Below are positions 36,728 through 44,471 of a stretch of 64,000 nt of DNA, in pieces. Numbering within the stretch: the first letter of the stretch is position 1; each line of letters begins with the position of its first letter. The position numbers were made by a program, and so were the translations under genes. The DNA is taken from the NCBI RefSeq assembly GCF_001467695.1, contig NZ_LNYE01000009.1, positions 45,025 to 109,024 of the forward strand, in the 5' to 3' direction. Under the pieces are notes generated by a model. That model was not told where the DNA came from and did no database searches. It saw nothing but the letters and a program-made list of their open reading frames with translations. This stretch comes from Legionella gratiana. Lineage in GTDB: Bacteria > Pseudomonadota > Gammaproteobacteria > Legionellales > Legionellaceae.

Positions 36728-38095
36728 TCAGTTCATAACATTCATTTCACAGATTTTTTTATGATAATCTTCTAAAAACAGTTGTATTTTTTCTTTATTT
36801 AGTTCTTTGATATTGTTGATAGTTTGTGAGATATCTTTAATCATTTCTTTCTGAATGAGTCTAATGGAATTGATATAACTGTATGAGTGTAAACTAAAGC
36901 AAGTTAAATTGTGGTATGTAGCAAAAGAGTCTTTAAAATTTACCATAAGATAATGTTCTATCTCACGCAACAATATCGATTTTTGTAAATCAGAATCGAA
37001 TAATTCAGGATAATTTTCTAGTGACATAATAGTAATAGCATTAGTATCTTTTTTTCTTAGTTCTTCAAAAGCGGGAATAGCTGTTTGCCAGTCATCATTA
37101 TATTTATCCAAAAATTGATTAAATAAATAGCAATCTTCAAAGCAACAATTTAATCCTTGCCCCAAAAAAGGTACCATCGCATGCATACTATCGCCCATTA
37201 ATGCAACTTTATCTAAGTTCCAATGACCTTCATTAATTGTAACTAATGAACCTATGGGATTATTATAAAGATCATTTTCTAGATTGCTAATGAATGGAAA
37301 GACATCTGAATATTGATCTTTAAAGTAAGTAAGCATTTTCTGCGGTGGGTGATCTTTCTCCAACATTTCAAAACTATATTCACCTGTACTCGGTAAAAGA
37401 AATGCGCATGTAAAAGAATGATCATAATTCGGTTGTGCAACTAACATGCTATTTTTACGAGGCCACATGTGCATGGCTTCAAGTTGTAGCGGGTGATTTT
37501 CCAAATAGGGTATGGTTAATTCTTTATATTGATATGGAAAATAACTGTGTTGAAACGTACTCTCTTTTTGTTTTTCAATACACTTCCTAACCATTGAATT
37601 GGCGCCATCGCATCCAAAAAGAAAAAATGGTTTGATGTTATACTGTTTTTTTAAATTATTATCGAAGAGGATAGATTCACCTGATGTTGTATCCATGTCA
37701 ACAAAGACTTGATTGAAATGTACCATGATTGCTGGTACGGATTCAGTTTCGTGCAGTAAATCAAAATGCAGTTGGGAGCGTGATACGGTATGAATGCAAT
37801 CATTCTCATATTTTCCATACGCAAGAGAGATTATTTCTTCGTTAGGTAAATGAATGATTCGATCGCGCATTGGAACGGATTTACTTAGTATTTTTTCAGC
37901 CAAACCTATTTCTGTTAAAGATAATAACCCACGAGATGATAGGTCAATACTCATCTTGCGTCCTTTGTCAAAGCGATGTGTTGTCATTCTAGGATCTGGA
38001 CGTTGCTCATAAATATCGATCTGGTATCCTCTGCGGGCTAGATAAAGTGATAACATTAGTCCAGTTAAGCCCGCGCCAATAATAGCAATCCTCAT
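36728..38095 (-). CDS. Kynurenine 3-monooxygenase-like FAD hydroxylase
   Basis: 455 aa with FAD motifs IAIIGAGLTGLMLSLYLA, FGCDGANSMVRKCI, and VALMGDSMHAMVPFLGQGLNCCFED, typical of kynurenine 3-monooxygenase. The KMO-specific segments KMSIDLSSRGLLSLTEIGL and MWPRKNSMLVAQPNYDHSFTC are both present. The substrate would be L-kynurenine, giving 3-hydroxykynurenine; a related aromatic is possible. The C-terminus is longer and hydrophilic rather than the membrane helix of the eukaryotic enzyme. A class V PLP enzyme follows upstream at 38136, 40 bases away on the same strand, so the two probably act in sequence. Confidence 0.82.
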   Translation of the reverse strand: MRIAIIGAGLTGLMLSLYLARRGYQIDIYEQRPDPRMTTHRFDKGRKMSIDLSSRGLLSLTEIGLAEKILSKSVPMRDRIIHLPNEEIISLAYGKYENDCIHTVSRSQLHFDLLHETESVPAIMVHFNQVFVDMDTTSGESILFDNNLKKQYNIKPFFLFGCDGANSMVRKCIEKQKESTFQHSYFPYQYKELTIPYLENHPLQLEAMHMWPRKNSMLVAQPNYDHSFTCAFLLPSTGEYSFEMLEKDHPPQKMLTYFKDQYSDVFPFISNLENDLYNNPIGSLVTINEGHWNLDKVALMGDSMHAMVPFLGQGLNCCFEDCYLFNQFLDKYNDDWQTAIPAFEELRKKDTNAITIMSLENYPELFDSDLQKSILLREIEHYLMVNFKDSFATYHNLTCFSLHSYSYINSIRLIQKEMIKDISQTINNIKELNKEKIQLFLEDYHKKICEMNVMN

Positions 38096-38135
38096 TGCCT
38101 CTGCTCCTGCAAAAATTTACTTATAGGTAAGGTCT

Positions 38136-39338
38136 CTAATTTGTTATTGTACGAATTGCATGAATTAACTTTTGAATATCTTCTTCATTATTGAAAAAAT
38201 GGGTAGATACTCTTAGTCCACCTACATTTGATGTATAGCGCAAAGATAAATATATTTTCTTTTCTAGCAATGCTTTAAGTAGGGCTAAGTCTTTTTCGGC
38301 ATTATTATAAAAACTGAACACGGTAATGCCCGATTGTGAGGCTTCATCTTCTTGAGTAATTTTAAAGACATTTAGCTTGTTAAGCTCTTGATGTAATAAA
38401 TTACTTAGTTCACGAATTCTTGATTCAATGGACTTAATTCCAATTTGATTAATAAGTGAAATGGATTTTCCCAGCCCAATTGCGCCTACATAATTTGATG
38501 TACCACCAATCTCAAATTGTTTTGCAGTTTTAGAAAAATTAAAAGCTTGAAAAGGAGTAATAGAAGGTGTCCTAAAATAAGTTCCCCATCCTCCTTGTGG
38601 TTCTTCGAGGGACAAATAACCGAAAGAATTAGGCGAGAGTTCATTTAAGACGCGGTCAGAGAGATACATTATCCCACAGCCAAAAGGTGAATTTAGCCAT
38701 TTATGTCCACCAGCAATGTAGAAATCGACGTAGTGTTTTTGGAGATTGACTTCCATGGCACCCATTTCATGGATTCCATCTACAACTAACCAGATTTTAT
38801 TTTGTTGACATAGCCTTCCTAGTGCTTCGAGATCAATTCGATACCCTGTGCACCATTGTACTGCCGATACACAAATCGCTTTTGTGTTTTTATCTATCCT
38901 CTTTTCAAATTCATTAATAGTTAATTTTCCATTTTGTGTCTCAACTGGTTTAATTTCTATGCCCTTGCTTTCTTGTTTTTTGATCCAAGGAATAGAAACT
39001 TGCAAAAATTCGGAATCCGCTATCAATACATTATCGCCATGATTTAAATTTAAAGCGTTTGCGGCTATGTTTAATCCAAACGTAGTGCTTTCAATCAAAG
39101 CTAGATTTTTGACGTTAACTTGAAGTAATTTTGCGGCTTCATCAATGGCTTCTAATCTCAATCTATCCATTTGAATGTGATGTGATGAGGCATCTTCAGC
39201 GTAGCAGTGCAAAGCTATATCTAGAAAATTATCAATTGCTAGCTTAGAAGGAACAGGAAGTAAACTAACACAAGCTGCGTCTAAAAAAACTTTATTCATT
39301 AATCCTGGAAACAATTGTCTTACTTCTGAAAATTTCAT
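38136..39338 (-). CDS. Class V aminotransferase-fold PLP enzyme
   Basis: 400 aa starting at MKFSEVRQLFPGLM (39338); a longer frame to 39383 adds an unrelated leader. PLP residues: Thr/Ser phosphate clasp in LIESTTFGLNIAAN, DGIHEMGA (Asp under the ring), and IAGGHKWLNSPFG with the Schiff-base lysine. The pattern fits cysteine desulfurase/isopenicillin-N epimerase relatives more than true kynureninase. It is upstream of the KMO-like gene in the same operon. Cleavage of 3-hydroxykynurenine would be the natural partner reaction but is not proven by motifs. Confidence 0.82.
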   Translation of the reverse strand: MKFSEVRQLFPGLMNKVFLDAACVSLLPVPSKLAIDNFLDIALHCYAEDASSHHIQMDRLRLEAIDEAAKLLQVNVKNLALIESTTFGLNIAANALNLNHGDNVLIADSEFLQVSIPWIKKQESKGIEIKPVETQNGKLTINEFEKRIDKNTKAICVSAVQWCTGYRIDLEALGRLCQQNKIWLVVDGIHEMGAMEVNLQKHYVDFYIAGGHKWLNSPFGCGIMYLSDRVLNELSPNSFGYLSLEEPQGGWGTYFRTPSITPFQAFNFSKTAKQFEIGGTSNYVGAIGLGKSISLINQIGIKSIESRIRELSNLLHQELNKLNVFKITQEDEASQSGITVFSFYNNAEKDLALLKALLEKKIYLSLRYTSNVGGLRVSTHFFNNEEDIQKLIHAIRTITN

Positions 39339-39610
39339 ACTAAATTCCTTTTTCTTAAATGATGAAGCGTGTAAATTATGCATTAACTATTAGGTGTCAA
39401 TCAATATCAGGTATTTTAATGATCCATCATTCAGTGGTTATATCGAGTAGAATAATCCTAAAAAAGAGATGCATGGATTACACCACTCATATTGTTTATG
39501 ATGGCAAATATCAATCTGAACGGTTTACGAGTATCTATATGTTGTTTGATTATGGTTGTATCGGACTTTACCGGAAATAAGAATTAACCAATAGGCTCAT
39601 GTGAAGAGCC

Positions 39611-40345
39611 TTGGAGATAGCGATGGAATATGAAAAACAACAAATGGGTGAAAAGCTCATAGCTGGTTTCCAAAACCCGCCACTTCCGACAACATCAGCT
39701 GAATTTATTACTGTATTAGCTCATTATCATCGAGCTGAGATCGGTCGCATGGCCGGCTGGCGAGACCGAATCGATCGAACCACTAACTGGGCAATCACCG
39801 CTGTAGCCGCAATGCTTTCACTCTCACTCTCAACTGCATTGGCACATCATGGGGTCCTGCTGTTCGCGATGATACTCGTTTTGCTACTTCTGCTCATAGA
39901 GTCAAGAAGATATCGATTCTTTGATGTCTACAGAGGACGTGTGCGTCTCATTGAGCGACACTATTTCGCTCCGATGTTCACTGCGGCCAGAGCAATTGAG
40001 GAGCACTGGGCAGAAACTCTGGGACAAGACTTACGTGAACCACGCTTTCTTATGAGTCTCCGTGCCGCAATTTCACGACGGCTGCGTAGAAACTATATCT
40101 GGATGTTCCTTATTTTGTTAATGGCATGGATCCTAAAAATATCTTCCCCAAAGCTCCAAAATATCGGCACACATCAGGAGATGGGGATGTCTTTCAGTCG
40201 AATCGTGAAAAATGCCGCATTAGGTCCAATTCCCGGATGGGCTGTGATTACAACCGTTGCTGTATTTTTTGGATGGCTCGCCTATGCGTGCCTTTATTCC
40301 CCTAAATATATTGGCGAGTTGTCGTATGGCGATGTTCATGTTTGA
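39611..40345 (+). CDS. DUF2270 membrane protein
   Basis: 244 aa, conserved bacterial membrane protein of unknown function. After a soluble N-terminus with HYHRAEIGRMAGWRDRIDRT, two transmembrane segments follow (WAITAVAAMLSLSLSTALA and LLFAMILVLLLLLIE), then YRFFDVYRGRVRLIERHYFAP, and two more helices near the C-terminus (WMFLILLMAWIL, VITTVAVFFGWLAYACL). The likely start may be the second ATG (39623). Codon use is visibly richer in G and C than the flanking genes, hinting at a different origin. Neighbouring genes give no clue to function. Confidence 0.8.
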   Translation: MEIAMEYEKQQMGEKLIAGFQNPPLPTTSAEFITVLAHYHRAEIGRMAGWRDRIDRTTNWAITAVAAMLSLSLSTALAHHGVLLFAMILVLLLLLIESRRYRFFDVYRGRVRLIERHYFAPMFTAARAIEEHWAETLGQDLREPRFLMSLRAAISRRLRRNYIWMFLILLMAWILKISSPKLQNIGTHQEMGMSFSRIVKNAALGPIPGWAVITTVAVFFGWLAYACLYSPKYIGELSYGDVHV

Positions 40346-40463
40346 TGATGCATCTAATGGCTGGTGAGGATGTTAAAGAAAAGTACTGGTGATTTATAAA
40401 CTTTATCTATAGAATACCTCATTTGTATTGATCTCAGATGAATCATTCTGACTTTTATTATAT

Positions 40464-41681
40464 ATGATTATGAATTTCATTAATAAAATAGTTTTACCAA
40501 CGCTAACGGCGTTAACAATAACGAGTCAGTGTTTTGCGGTTACCCCCAATAAACCTCCAGTACAAGGTCTGGTGAACATGGGGGATATTACTTTTTATAA
40601 CCAGCAGGATAGTATCGATCCTCCATCTCCAAATAATTCTTTAGATAAATTAACATTGCCTAATACAGTACAACTATTTGGTGGTACAGTAATAAATGTT
40701 ACTTGGGCTCAGTTACAACCTAATCCACCTGATGAAAACGGTATTATTACGCTCGATACAACAAGTATTGATCAAGCACTTAGTGCTATAAATGCGTATA
40801 ATCAGGCCAATCCTAATGCAAAGATTTATGCTAAGTTGAGGGTGTGGGCGGGATTTACTGCTCCAAATTGGGTAAAAAATTTAAATGGAAATGAGCCAAT
40901 TAATATTGTTGCTCAAAAAGGTACTATAACCCAGAAGGGTTCAGTGGCTCATTGGTGGGAAGATGATTACTTAGAAAACTGGACAAATTTTTTATCTGCC
41001 TTGGCAAATACAACAGATATAAACGGTTATACTTATGATGCAGAACCATTGATAAGAGAGATCAGTATTACTTCTTGTGCTTCAGCAACTGATGAACCTT
41101 TTATTTCATGGGCTGATCCAAATGCGGAAAATACGCTAATTAGTGCAGGGTATACGGATCTTGCGCAACAGAATTGTTTGTCAAATGCTATAAATGAGCA
41201 TTATGCCGCTTGGAAAAATACGTGGCTTGATTTTCCAATCAGTCCCTATTTTCCCATGCAAGCGGAAAATTCAAAGCCCAATTTTGCTTTTTCATACAGC
41301 GTAATGCAGCAATGTGCTGATAGTGGAACTTGTATTATCAGTAATCAAGGTTTGAATCAACAGTCTTTTTTGAACAGTAATTTGGTGCAAATATATCAAA
41401 AAATATTGAGCTTTGTTGCTAATGGTAATTCATATGCTGATTTTCAAACCGTTTCCCCTGCTGTGTTGGCAAGTAATGAGAATGATAATTTGTGTTATGT
41501 GATCCAAACTGGAGCGCAATATTATGCACAATCGATTGAATTATGGCCTTCTGTTGCTAAATTAAGCGGCTTCGATACATTATCGCGTAATCAAATACAA
41601 ATCTTGGCAGCAATTCTTCAAGGCAATACAAGTGTATCGTGCGAGGGTTTTCAGTTTATCAAAAAGTATAAAGACTATTAA
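40464..41681 (+). CDS. Secreted protein with TIM-barrel glycosidase-like features
   Basis: 405 aa with a signal peptide (about 25 residues, ending SQCFA). Mature region has VINVTWAQLQPNPP, then QALSAINAYNQANPNAKIYAKLRV, WWEDDYLENWTNFLSALA and YDAEPLIREISITSC, a layout like glycoside-hydrolase TIM barrels where W.QL and E..I.R follow strands. Eight cysteines in the second half may form disulfides. The precise family is not recognised and catalytic acids cannot be assigned with certainty. A role outside the cell, for example on host or biofilm glycans, is conjecture. Start could also be the internal ATG six bases on. Confidence 0.55.
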   Translation: MIMNFINKIVLPTLTALTITSQCFAVTPNKPPVQGLVNMGDITFYNQQDSIDPPSPNNSLDKLTLPNTVQLFGGTVINVTWAQLQPNPPDENGIITLDTTSIDQALSAINAYNQANPNAKIYAKLRVWAGFTAPNWVKNLNGNEPINIVAQKGTITQKGSVAHWWEDDYLENWTNFLSALANTTDINGYTYDAEPLIREISITSCASATDEPFISWADPNAENTLISAGYTDLAQQNCLSNAINEHYAAWKNTWLDFPISPYFPMQAENSKPNFAFSYSVMQQCADSGTCIISNQGLNQQSFLNSNLVQIYQKILSFVANGNSYADFQTVSPAVLASNENDNLCYVIQTGAQYYAQSIELWPSVAKLSGFDTLSRNQIQILAAILQGNTSVSCEGFQFIKKYKDY

Positions 41682-41923
41682 TAATTGGTTAAGTTTTGAG
41701 TGATACAATTAAATTGTAGCGATATTAAATCTCCTAGGTTATAAATCACTTTTTTTATCGCTACATTCAACTTTATGCTATAGCAGAAAAAAATAAATAG
41801 CCCGGAATTGCGTAATGTCCTTTGCTTCGTAGAAGAAATCTATATTGAGAGTTTAAGGATCAATATTCCGTGATTTATTAGAACAATGCATGATGACCTT
41901 CTGTAAAATCCAAAACTGTTGTT

Positions 41924-42394
41924 TTAAGGAGTTACTGAGCGCATGATGGGATTTTGCAGTGAGATAAGTGTTTCTGTTGAGTGTATTTCATCGATAAATT
42001 GAATTTTATTCACTAAGAGTTGTTGTAGCGCATCTATTGATTGGCACATTACTTTAATAAAAATATTAAAATGATGGCCAATAGTGTAATAAGCCTCGAT
42101 GACTTCCTCCAGATCTTCCAATTTTTTAAGAGTAGATTGGTACTCTTTTGCATGGTTCAGAGTAATTCCAATGAAACAACAAACATCATACCCTAATCGT
42201 TTTGGGTTAATATGCACATGCACTCCCTCAATAATACCCGCTTGCCGCATTTTTTCTACACGCACGTGAATCGTAGCAGGGCTTACAGCATATGCCTTGG
42301 CTAATTCTGCATAAGGCGTACGTGCATTTTTCATTAATGCATGGAGTATTTTTTTATCCAAATCATCGATTTGATAATTTTCTAGGTCTTTCAT
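41924..42394 (-). CDS. asnC: AsnC/Lrp-family transcription regulator
   Basis: 156 aa. N-terminal winged helix (LDKKILHALMKNARTPYAEL, VSPATIHVRVEKMRQAGIIEGV) and a C-terminal RAM/effector domain (VCCFIGITLNHAKEYQ, VIEAYYTIGHHFNIFIKVM). It is divergent from asnA with 137 bases between start codons, exactly as in E. coli, where AsnC activates asnA and responds to asparagine. That pairing supports the name rather than general Lrp. The intergenic region is strongly A/T-rich and suits operator sites. Confidence 0.9.
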   Translation of the reverse strand: MKDLENYQIDDLDKKILHALMKNARTPYAELAKAYAVSPATIHVRVEKMRQAGIIEGVHVHINPKRLGYDVCCFIGITLNHAKEYQSTLKKLEDLEEVIEAYYTIGHHFNIFIKVMCQSIDALQQLLVNKIQFIDEIHSTETLISLQNPIMRSVTP

Positions 42395-42531
42395 TGTTAA
42401 TTTTTAAATATTATTTAATAAAAATTAAATTTTATTAAATTAAATCTTGTATATCAATGTTTATTTTATTTTAACAATAAAAATAATTGGAAAATTCAAT
42501 ATAATATAACATTCATATAATCTGAGGTAAC

Positions 42532-43512
42532 ATGATGAAACAGTCATTTATTGAAAAACAAAGGCAAATAAGCTTTGTTAAAACTTTTTTTTCGCGGGAA
42601 TTGGAACAAAAATTAGGTCTCCTTGAAGTGCAAGGACCATTATTAGCTTGTGTAGGTGATGGTATACAAGATAATCTCTCAGGTACAGAACAAGCTGTTT
42701 CTGTTAAGGTTAAAGCCATACCTGGGCGTAGGTATGAAGTTGTGCATTCATTAGCTAAATGGAAAAGAAAGTTACTGGGGGAGTGTGCTTTTCAAGCTGG
42801 AGAAGGTATTTATACTCATATGCGCGCTTTAAGACCTGACGAGGAAGTGTTAAGTGCTACCCATTCGGTTTTTGTCGATCAATGGGATTGGGAGCGGGTT
42901 ATAGATGATAAGGACCGTTGTTTAAGTTATTTGAAGAAAACAGTCATTGAACTTTATGAAGCACTAAAAGAAACAGAAAAAGCTGTTAGTGATCTTTACG
43001 GTCTAAATCGATTTTTACCCCAATACATACATTTTGTTTATACGGAAGAGTTACTTGGCTTATATCCCGATCTATCGCCTAAAGAACGAGAGCGAGCGAT
43101 TACTAAAAAATATGGAGCAGTTTTTTTAATTGGAATAGGGGGAGCTTTGTCCGATGGCAAACCTCATGATTTACGTGCTCCCGATTATGATGATTGGAGT
43201 TCGGTGAATGAAGTAGGATTAACTGGGTTAAATGGAGATATTCTAGTTTGGAATCCGGTAATAGAGGATGTTTTTGAACTTTCTTCTATGGGAATTCGAG
43301 TCAATGAAGCCATGCTAAAATATCAATTGGCATTGACCGGTTACCAACATCGTTTGGATTTTGATTGGCATCAGAAATTACTCTCCGGTGCTTTACCTCA
43401 AACAATCGGTGGTGGTATTGGTCAATCTCGTTTAGTGATGCTTTTTTTACAAAAGGAACATATTGGACAAGTGCAATGTAGCGTTTGGCCTGATGAAGTT
43501 GTAGAAATTTGA
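42532..43512 (+). CDS. asnA: Aspartate-ammonia ligase (asparagine synthetase A)
   Basis: Converts aspartate, ammonia and ATP to asparagine, AMP and PPi. The 326 aa match AsnA over the whole length: [72 protein letters not shown], and the C-terminal [17 protein letters not shown] class II aaRS-like motif 3. Ribosome site TGAGGT precedes the first ATG; ATGATG gives two possible starts, differing by one residue. asnC lies divergently, consistent with regulation. A -10-like TATAAT occurs at 42500-42505. Confidence 0.96.
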   Translation: MMKQSFIEKQRQISFVKTFFSRELEQKLGLLEVQGPLLACVGDGIQDNLSGTEQAVSVKVKAIPGRRYEVVHSLAKWKRKLLGECAFQAGEGIYTHMRALRPDEEVLSATHSVFVDQWDWERVIDDKDRCLSYLKKTVIELYEALKETEKAVSDLYGLNRFLPQYIHFVYTEELLGLYPDLSPKERERAITKKYGAVFLIGIGGALSDGKPHDLRAPDYDDWSSVNEVGLTGLNGDILVWNPVIEDVFELSSMGIRVNEAMLKYQLALTGYQHRLDFDWHQKLLSGALPQTIGGGIGQSRLVMLFLQKEHIGQVQCSVWPDEVVEI

Positions 43513-43530
43513 ACCATGAAGAAAGCTCGA

Positions 43531-43556
43531 GCGTATTCCAATAGTCTAGAATACGC
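43531..43556 (+). terminator. Possible terminator of asnA
   Basis: GCGTATTC / GAATACGC form an 8-bp stem with a 10-base loop, 19 bases after the stop codon. No T run follows immediately, so it may be factor-dependent or a processing hairpin. Confidence 0.45.
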
Positions 43557-43650
43557 CCTCGCTTATATTACTTATAGTTTTTATAATTTGCCAAATCCCC
43601 AATTTATTTGTATTAAAATGTAACAAATTTGCGCGCAATAGCGCGTTTGT

Positions 43651-43883
43651 TTAGAATACTATTGCTTTAAATGAATCAATCTTACTTGATAGATTCCATC
43701 CCAACTCACATTGGTTCCCAAAAGCGATAAGTACCGTTTTTTCCTTTTTGGTTATCTCTTCTAGCGAGTTAGGCAGGGGGGGTGAAACTCTATAATTTCT
43801 AGATTTTTATTGTTTTTTAGTAATGTAATAAGCGTGTCGGTTTGCGCTAATGTGTTGTCTTTTAAAAGTATTATTTTATTCAT
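43651..43883 (-). pseudogene. Small frameshifted ORF with a 7-base G/C run
   Basis: Frame 1 from the ATG at 43883 reads MNKIILLKDNTLAQTDTLI ... IEFHPP and ends at a TAG soon after. If the run of seven C on the coding strand (43776-43782) had one more base, the frame would continue PNSLEEITKKEKTVLIAFG ... to a TAA at 43651, giving a 77-residue protein. It lies 7 bases after the stop of the 138-aa gene on the same strand. It is either a decayed gene, a sequencing slip, or a slippage-controlled one. No family recognised. Confidence 0.4.
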
Positions 43884-43890
43884 GTTATTT

Positions 43891-44307
43891 CTACTGCTTT
43901 ATCCACGTTTCATGTAAATGTCGCCAAAGCAATGGTTGTTTTGGATTGTTTGTTGGAATAAAAATTGCTGTGGATAAACGTCTCAACTGCTCCTTTTCGG
44001 TGAGTTGCTGAAGTTCCTCATAGCTAACAATAATATTTTCTGGACAAGAAAAAATTTCTTTAAAATGTTCAATTTTAATTGTTACTTGCGGGCGAGAACC
44101 TGCTGCCTTAGCGTACCAATTGCTAAGCCATATAAAATCTCTTAAGATTCCATCAGGTTGGATTATAGTAAAATACGGATGAAAATAACTTAAGAACGGC
44201 AATCGAGTTTCGTCCATAGTTTTGTTGTGGAATAAATTTTCAATTTGGACATGAAGTTCAATGACTTCTTGATAGGCTTGCGTAACTTGCATCGATGTAT
44301 TTTGCAT
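43891..44307 (-). CDS. Unknown soluble protein, 138 aa
   Basis: Begins MQNTSMQVTQAYQEVIELHV, then YFHPYFTIIQPDGILRDFIWL, ending LLWRHLHETWIKQ. The length and the pattern (helix, FHPYFTII, polar loop, IKIEHFKEI) suggest an NTF2/SnoaL-like alpha-beta fold, by eye only. The longer frame back to 44475 includes a translation of repeat copy D (SDTKDISMLFTSNSRKFTALR) and part of the upstream kinase region, so I set the start at 44307. It follows the hybrid kinase gene on the same strand with repeat copy D between. Function unknown. Confidence 0.55.
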   Translation of the reverse strand: MQNTSMQVTQAYQEVIELHVQIENLFHNKTMDETRLPFLSYFHPYFTIIQPDGILRDFIWLSNWYAKAAGSRPQVTIKIEHFKEIFSCPENIIVSYEELQQLTEKEQLRRLSTAIFIPTNNPKQPLLWRHLHETWIKQ

Positions 44308-44359
44308 TTTAACTCTGATAAAGTAGCAATTTTTTTCATTATAACGTAAAGCCGTAAAT

Positions 44360-44405
44360 TTACGTGAATTCGACGTAAAAAGCATGGAAATATCTTTTGT
44401 GTCGC
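44360..44405. repeat. Dispersed palindromic repeat, copy D (degenerate)
   Basis: TTACGTGAATTCGACGTAAA then AAGCATGGAAATATCTTTTG TGTCG. The left arm is well kept; the right arm has changes. It lies between the hybrid kinase stop (44472) and the 138-aa gene. Confidence 0.75.
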
Positions 44406-44471
44406 TAAATCTTATCCCATAAAATGCCAGCATTGATACGGATCCAAATGAGATCAGTTCAATAATTAACA

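Noticed and set aside
38136..39338. Annotation as a true kynureninase
   Set aside because: Active-site text DGIHEMGA and GGHKWLNSPFG fits the wider class V group better; only the neighbour suggests kynurenine.
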